From Mya arenaria (taxonomy: Eukaryota > Mollusca > Bivalvia > Myida > Myidae): DNA of 64,000 nt. The stretch lies in contig NC_069135.1 in the NCBI RefSeq assembly GCF_026914265.1, positions 38,831,946 through 38,895,945 on the forward strand. Reading direction: 5' to 3'. Both the position numbers and the translations under genes were made by a program. The notes below the pieces were generated by a model. It had not been told where the DNA came from. It was given only the letters and a program-made list of their open reading frames with translations, and did no database searches. Positions 59,028-64,000 of the stretch are shown piece after piece (positions within the stretch are counted from its first letter, which is position 1; the number at the start of each line of letters is the position of its first letter).

Positions 59028-59139
59028 TCAACTCTTTGATAGTTGAATATGCATTACTTAATCTATTGTCTGGTATGGAAATGGTATCCTGCAAAGTATC
59101 AAGATCGCAGCCCCCAAAAAATAAATTTTGAACAGGGGT

Positions 59140-59993
59140 TCATATACATTTTGTCGCGTTTGGAATGAAGCCGGATTTTAATAAATCTGCCTTAATGTGA
59201 GTACTTAATATCAATACACTGTCATATGTACTTGAACAAGCAAGACCATCATCTAGAAATATTGTAACCAGCAACCTTTCTCCGCGCCATTTCTTAATCA
59301 ATGGTCGGCGTAACTTGCTAAATAAATAACAAGCGGACGTTAATCCGAATGGCGAAACCACACATTTATAGGATACGCGATTACATCCCTTTTCATACCA
59401 TGAAAACCCTAATTACTTCGTATGAGCCTCGTAAATCTGCACAAAATGATATGCACTTTTAAGATCGAACTTGTTCATGAAAAATCCTTTCTGAATTAAA
59501 GCAAATTCAGTTTTGAAGTCTTCATATCTGACAGACTGCTTCCATAAATGTTTATTAACCTCTCATAAATTTAATATCATGCGTTTTTACCAGAAATCTG
59601 AGCTGAAACGGTCAAAGGATTGACAACATATGAAGGTTTACTACATTTCTCTAGTATACATCTATCTAGTAAATCTTGTATTGCCTCAGTAACAAACTCT
59701 GGCTCTGAAATAGCTGATTTGTTGTTTTTACAAAAAGTTTTTTGTGGCTCCGAATAAAAATATAAAGGAATCTTATAACCATGTTTTATAATATCCAAAA
59801 TAAAACCATAAGCGCCAATGTTTTTCCCAAAAAGTAAATGATCTTTGAGCCCACCCTTAACAATCATATGCTTCTGACCCTGTTCATACTCGAAAAAAAT
59901 CTGAGTAAAACGTCTATAATGATACTCATATTTCATAGTCATATCGTCAGAAATCACGCTTTCTGAGACCGGCTGGCGAGTCGCTCTGGACAC
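59140..59993 (-). pseudogene. reverse transcriptase of the DIRS-order element
   Basis: Successive fragments give VNPLTVSAQISGK (59577-59993), then in another frame FDLKSAYHFV (motif A with its catalytic Asp). After a stop come SPFGLTSACYLFSKLRRPL (motif B) and VTIFLDDGLA (motif C, the DD pair). FLDDG with a following hydrophobic is characteristic of DIRS-order reverse transcriptases rather than the YADD of most LTR elements. At least one frameshift and one stop are present. Confidence 0.75.
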
Positions 59994-60274
59994 CTGTACG
60001 GACTTTGGTTAAGTTCCGCCGGAAGTGGGTGTTCTCTCTGGGGATCTGCTGCCAAAGCCTTTGGCTGTACCGTAACCGAAACTAGATGTGAAGCCTGACC
60101 CATAACCGAAAGCGTTGCTAATGGGTCCAGAGTGACGAAAACGACATCGCTCCCTCCCACAGGAAATGGCGGCTGTACAGGCAAGCGATTGCTAGAAAGG
60201 TCATGGCCGTTACCTTGAAGAGCGTTTCTTCTTAAGGGCAATGTTCTCAGCCCTGTGAATTGTAGTTCCATCTT

Positions 60275-60670
60275 CACTGTCGCTTGCTACTTGGTTGGAC
60301 TCGTACTAACGTACTGTTTCCCATCCGCCCTCGGAACTATCTGCGATCCTTATCAACTTATTTCTTTTGTGTAATTTGTCCGACATCTCACGTAATTGTT
60401 CATTGCAATATTCCCGTGCTGTAAAGCCCATTGTACTTGTTTCACAGTATCTATAAGTTCATTACTTAATTGACATTGCACTTTATTTCCTTCGAAACGC
60501 CACTGTATGTCCTGCTCTGATATGTGCTTTTTAACTTCTGAATATACAGAGTAACTTTTACCATGTGCTTTTTGCTTCAAGCTGCTTAGTTCTGATAAAA
60601 TATGACTTAGCTGCAACTGAATGGGATCACGATTCTCAGTTTCAGTATTTATCCCGGATTCCGTAGCCAT
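60275..60670 (-). pseudogene. DIRS-order element ORF1 (gag-like) fragment
   Basis: An ATG at 60670 opens 105 codons with a short helical heptad stretch (LQLSHILSELSSLK) and the phrase WRFEGNKVQCQLSNELIDTV. In a shifted frame the strand continues as LHKRNKLIRIADSSEGGWET, a phrase typical of ORF1 in Ngaro/DIRS-like elements of aquatic animals. A stop follows two codons later. A frameshift therefore lies near 60385. Confidence 0.65.
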
Positions 60671-61851
60671 TTTCTAGTACGTGGTCGCGCACAATTAAAT
60701 AAAGCCAGTTTTTAAACACAAACATATTAGCCAAGTCTTGCCAGTCTGCTTGTCCAAAGCTAAATGACCAATTCACTGACCCATTCAACATTTCCTCGTG
60801 CTAACTAACAGCGCCACATAGCGTTCATTACATGTCATAAAGGATATTAATTTTCTTCTAATTCGTAAACTCAAACTAAGAACATTAGTATCTTAAACTT
60901 AGACATTTCAGAGAAAAACTTCCAAAATTTATAAAAAGAAAGTTCAATTTTTAACGATATTGCATGTTGTGTTATGGTACCTGGACAAACGGCATTCGGC
61001 AATCAGAAAATGAATGTCGTGTTGACAAACAAAATTCAACATTCTGAAAATTAAAGCAAATGATATGGCTTGTCAAAGGACATTGGATGTCAAGGTTGGT
61101 CGACAAACGAATTTGAAAATGACATCCAATACCAAGCTGGTTTGACAAACGACATTCAATTTTTAAGAAATGTTACAGTTTGAATAACATTTGATAGAAC
61201 GAAAATATAATGTCAGGCTGGCTTCAACGACAATCACATTGATTTACAATTAGTATGATTAATTTCCAATAATGATGATTATTTATTAGTTTGCTTGAAC
61301 ATTATGCATTGTAAAATGTGTCGTGTTTATAAATATGTACATGATACTATAATTGAACATTAAAGATTTGATAATGGTTTAGTATTAGTTATTCAGAAAC
61401 TTGAGCTTAAATTCATTTCACGGGTTTCCAAAAATTCCTGGTCTTACCTCTAAGCCTAAAGTACAGTGAATTGTTGGCCATTGAACCTATGACTGATGAA
61501 GCCTATATAAGAGTGAGGTTGTGCACACAAACTGGTTGAACCCCCAGTAAATTTACATTTTACTGACTGTTCCAATGCGGTACCTAACAATTGTTGAAAA
61601 ACATACCTAGATATTTATAAAGTATATATGCTGTGTTGTAAGTGTAATCATTGTTTAAATATTTGACTTTAATTATCGCTTAAAAAATCTCCAAAATAAC
61701 GCTAATAGTTTCTAGCCGTACACAAATCATATGCCATTTTGTTTTGATCATTGAGTTGAGATGTGTTTAACGTAATAGTGCATTAAAATGTCTACGTTTC
61801 TGTTGTGTTTCTACCTCGACTTCGTACCTTTTATTTTAAATATATGTGTCA
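60671..61851. repeat. intergenic with decayed ~45 bp repeat
   Basis: Between about 60985 and 61200 the phrase TTGACAAACGACATTCAAT recurs with variation about four to five times (GACAAACGGCATTCGGC, GACAAACAAAATTCAAC, GACAAACGAATTTGAAA). The rest shows nothing. Confidence 0.45.
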
Positions 61852-62096
61852 GGGGCCGTTCTCATGAAGCTTCTTAGTAACAAATTTTCGACATACTAAA
61901 ATATTTCAAATTTTAAAAACGAATATTTTGAATTCCCTCTAATTTTCATATGTCTTTATTTGATAAATCTTTCTCTAGCTTATTTTCATATTTTAGTGTA
62001 AAAGCATTGTACGTTGTCGTTAAAATCAACTTAGAAAACATGAATTACTTTGCTAAGTTGAAAGTTTTCACGAATATGCTTTATGAATACAGCCCC
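61852..62096. mobile_element. 245 bp MITE with GGGGC…GCCCC ends
   Basis: The left end GGGGCCGTTCTCATGAAGCT is mirrored imperfectly by GCTTTATGAATACAGCCCC. The interior is AT-rich and non-coding. Confidence 0.6.
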
Positions 62097-64000
62097 GGAA
62101 TTGATCTGTAAGCGTCTTAAACGTATATTGTGTACCTATTTAAAACTAAAACCCTTTATTTCCAGGTCACAAGCTCATTGCCATGTTTTGATATTTTATG
62201 TATGTTCAGTATTCATGTCGGAAAATAACTAATTGAGCTAATGTTTCTTGTTATCAAATAACCGACTTTTAATTAAGATGCTTGTATCATATATATTGCA
62301 TATGTTACTCAAATAGGGCGTTGTCAAATGATTTTGTCAAAACAAAATATCCTGCCCGTGTGGTGTAAAACCCTATAAAATTGACAAATATTCAGTCGCA
62401 ATGAAAAGAAATATGAGACAAAATTCAATTACAAATTTAACATCAGCGTTTCTTCCTTTAATTTAATATGCGTTTTATAATATACAACCTATCAAGCAAA
62501 TTCAGTACCTAAATCTTTTGCTGATCATTATAAATAATCATCTTAATAAGATCATCACAGAAAGGTTCCGTCCTATACAAACATACCTAGGTAATTATCA
62601 AAATATCATGTAAGTTCACAAAAGGTGGAGCTTATGGGTAAAATAAGTGCGAACACGTCGCTGCGTTCGCTCCATTGTTTGTAGATGGCCAAAATGATCT
62701 CTAACATATATATGTAGACTAGTTTGACAGTCAAACTGAATAAATACAAGCTAACGCACTAATGTTTGAAATTCAACATATTTTTGGTATGTATGATAGT
62801 ATTTCTATACATGTATACCGATTTGTTTTGTTGTGATGTTGTTTCAAGCGGTTGATAAGTAAGTAGCGTGTGTTATCTTATTTCAATACAGCTGCATCTC
62901 TCCTTATTCTAGGAAAATTGTCCATCAACCATGTAGGGGAAAGGCCTGATCAGTCCATGAAATCATCAGGACATTAAACCAGTCAATATATTACCACTGA
63001 GCATGCAACCCTGCTGTCAGTCAGTGCGAATATGTTGTCCTAATCTAACTAAGAAGTTACGCTTTTGTGGAGGTTGAGAGTCTTTACTTAGTTTGCAACT
63101 GAACAAATTTTAATTAAATGTGTTTTTTTTTTTAAACCTATTTAAAATCTATAATAATCACATTATTATATATAAATGATTTGCATCAACATTTGTCTTG
63201 TGATAATATTGCAATATCTAATAAGTATTGTTTATAATGAAGAGTAAATTACTTTGTCTAACTTCGATCTATACATATTTGTACAAGGTATGTTGTTATA
63301 TTAACTTGTTATATGCAAATGTAAATCCATTTTCTAACTGTTTGTTTTGAATATAATTCACATGCTCATATTCATATGAAGTATTTCATTGTTCAAATGT
63401 ACATATTAATCTACATAATTATAGTTTTGTTTTTATCAATGTATAATCAATGCATAAATAGTATTATATGTATTAAACACTTAACATTTGTGGTGATGTA
63501 CCGTGGTTTTGAGTGTTAAAATCTTCTAAAACGACATGCAACATGAATTAGCGTAACAAGTAAAACAATCATAATAAAAAAAACAGCAACAAAAGCATTA
63601 TTTGATGACATTTCGATTTCGTTGGTCGCCAGTCATACGAGTTTCTCGACTTATGAATATTAAGTTCCTATGAATGCGCTTTAAATAGGCCTTGTCGGTG
63701 ATAAGGCAATGCACTAGTCAAGACCTAGAGAGTTGTTTCCGTGGTTACGCATGCCGGTGATTGACAATAACTAACTGAAAAATATTGTCTGCGCAAATAT
63801 TTTTTTGCTATTTTGTCATGCGATAGTCCGGATATTTCCGTGTTTATTCGGAATGTTTCCAAAAAGGATGACGCTCGGCGAGCATGGGTTGGAACGAGTT
63901 GTCTCGCTTTTAAAAGCAATCAGGTTAATTTTCTATTTAGGATGTGGACGTTGGTGTTGCATTTATACATTTTTATTAATCAAGTCATTTAATGAAATAC
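62097..64000. other. intergenic, no recognised feature
   Basis: AT-rich with short random open frames. No exon, tRNA or repeat array could be supported. Confidence 0.4.

Larger units (their letters stand above)
58298..60670 (-). mobile_element. decayed DIRS-order (tyrosine recombinase) retrotransposon
   Basis: Reading the minus strand from 60670 to 58298, the order is ORF1 fragment, reverse transcriptase, RNase H-like segment, tyrosine recombinase. This is the gene order of DIRS and Ngaro elements. At about 2.4 kb it is much shorter than intact members (usually 5-6 kb), and it carries several stops and frameshifts. No LTR is seen, as expected, but the split or inverted termini of DIRS elements were not identified either. 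The insertion lies in what may be the downstream intron of the TRIM-like gene, on the opposite strand. Confidence 0.8.

Overview
The window is eukaryotic nuclear DNA, most likely from a mollusc and probably a bivalve. It is AT-rich. Protein-coding exons are short, sparse and bounded by GT/AG splice sites. Most of the sequence is repeats: minisatellites, palindromic and TIR-bearing MITEs, tRNA-derived SINEs, and decayed piggyBac, mariner, hAT, Ty3/gypsy and tyrosine-recombinase (DIRS-order) elements. The lineage call rests on this repeat style and on the gene families seen. No diagnostic marker gene is present.

Layout. 0-3.6 kb: the 3' end of a piggyBac-type transposase gene, a broken gene fragment, and a decayed long-unit repeat carrying X-box palindromes. 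3.8-6.0 kb: a 2.2 kb minisatellite with a 20 bp unit. 6-13 kb: MITEs, a microsatellite, and two tandem blocks (about 22 bp and 41 bp units). 14.1-15.2 kb: a minisatellite with a 45 bp unit, next to a minus-strand exon encoding a secreted coiled-coil protein that now carries a frameshift. 15.9-22.8 kb: first copy of a segmental duplication. 24.9-25.2 kb: a second coiled-coil exon of similar design. 27-33.8 kb: SINEs, a TIR element, and Ty3/gypsy and hAT remnants. 35.4-35.9 kb: a long palindrome. 37.9-43.4 kb: the best gene in the window. 47.4-48.1 kb: a tandem repeat with an oestrogen-response-element-like palindrome. 49.0-56.7 kb: second copy of the segmental duplication, in which one 45 bp motif has grown to about 25 copies. 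56.7-57.1 kb: first coding exon of a TRIM-like double B-box protein. 58.3-60.7 kb: a decayed DIRS-order retrotransposon on the minus strand. 60.7-64 kb: nearly featureless.

The main candidate for something under-described is the five-exon gene at 37898-43420. Its splice phases fit exactly and it predicts 568 residues. The N-terminal half is a DRE-TIM/HMGL-type barrel with an apparently complete set of metal ligands. Near the C-terminus is one canonical EF-hand loop, and the protein ends in a CaaX-like tetrapeptide, CRLI. This suggests a calcium-responsive, possibly prenylated relative of the acyl-CoA lyase and synthase enzymes. The substrate cannot be deduced from sequence.

The second theme is genome dynamics. 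Two copies of a 7-8 kb region lie about 33 kb apart in direct orientation and flank the DRE-TIM/EF-hand gene. They differ by a TIR transposon insertion with a visible empty site in the other copy, and by a minisatellite expansion that appears to have been seeded at the end of a MITE.
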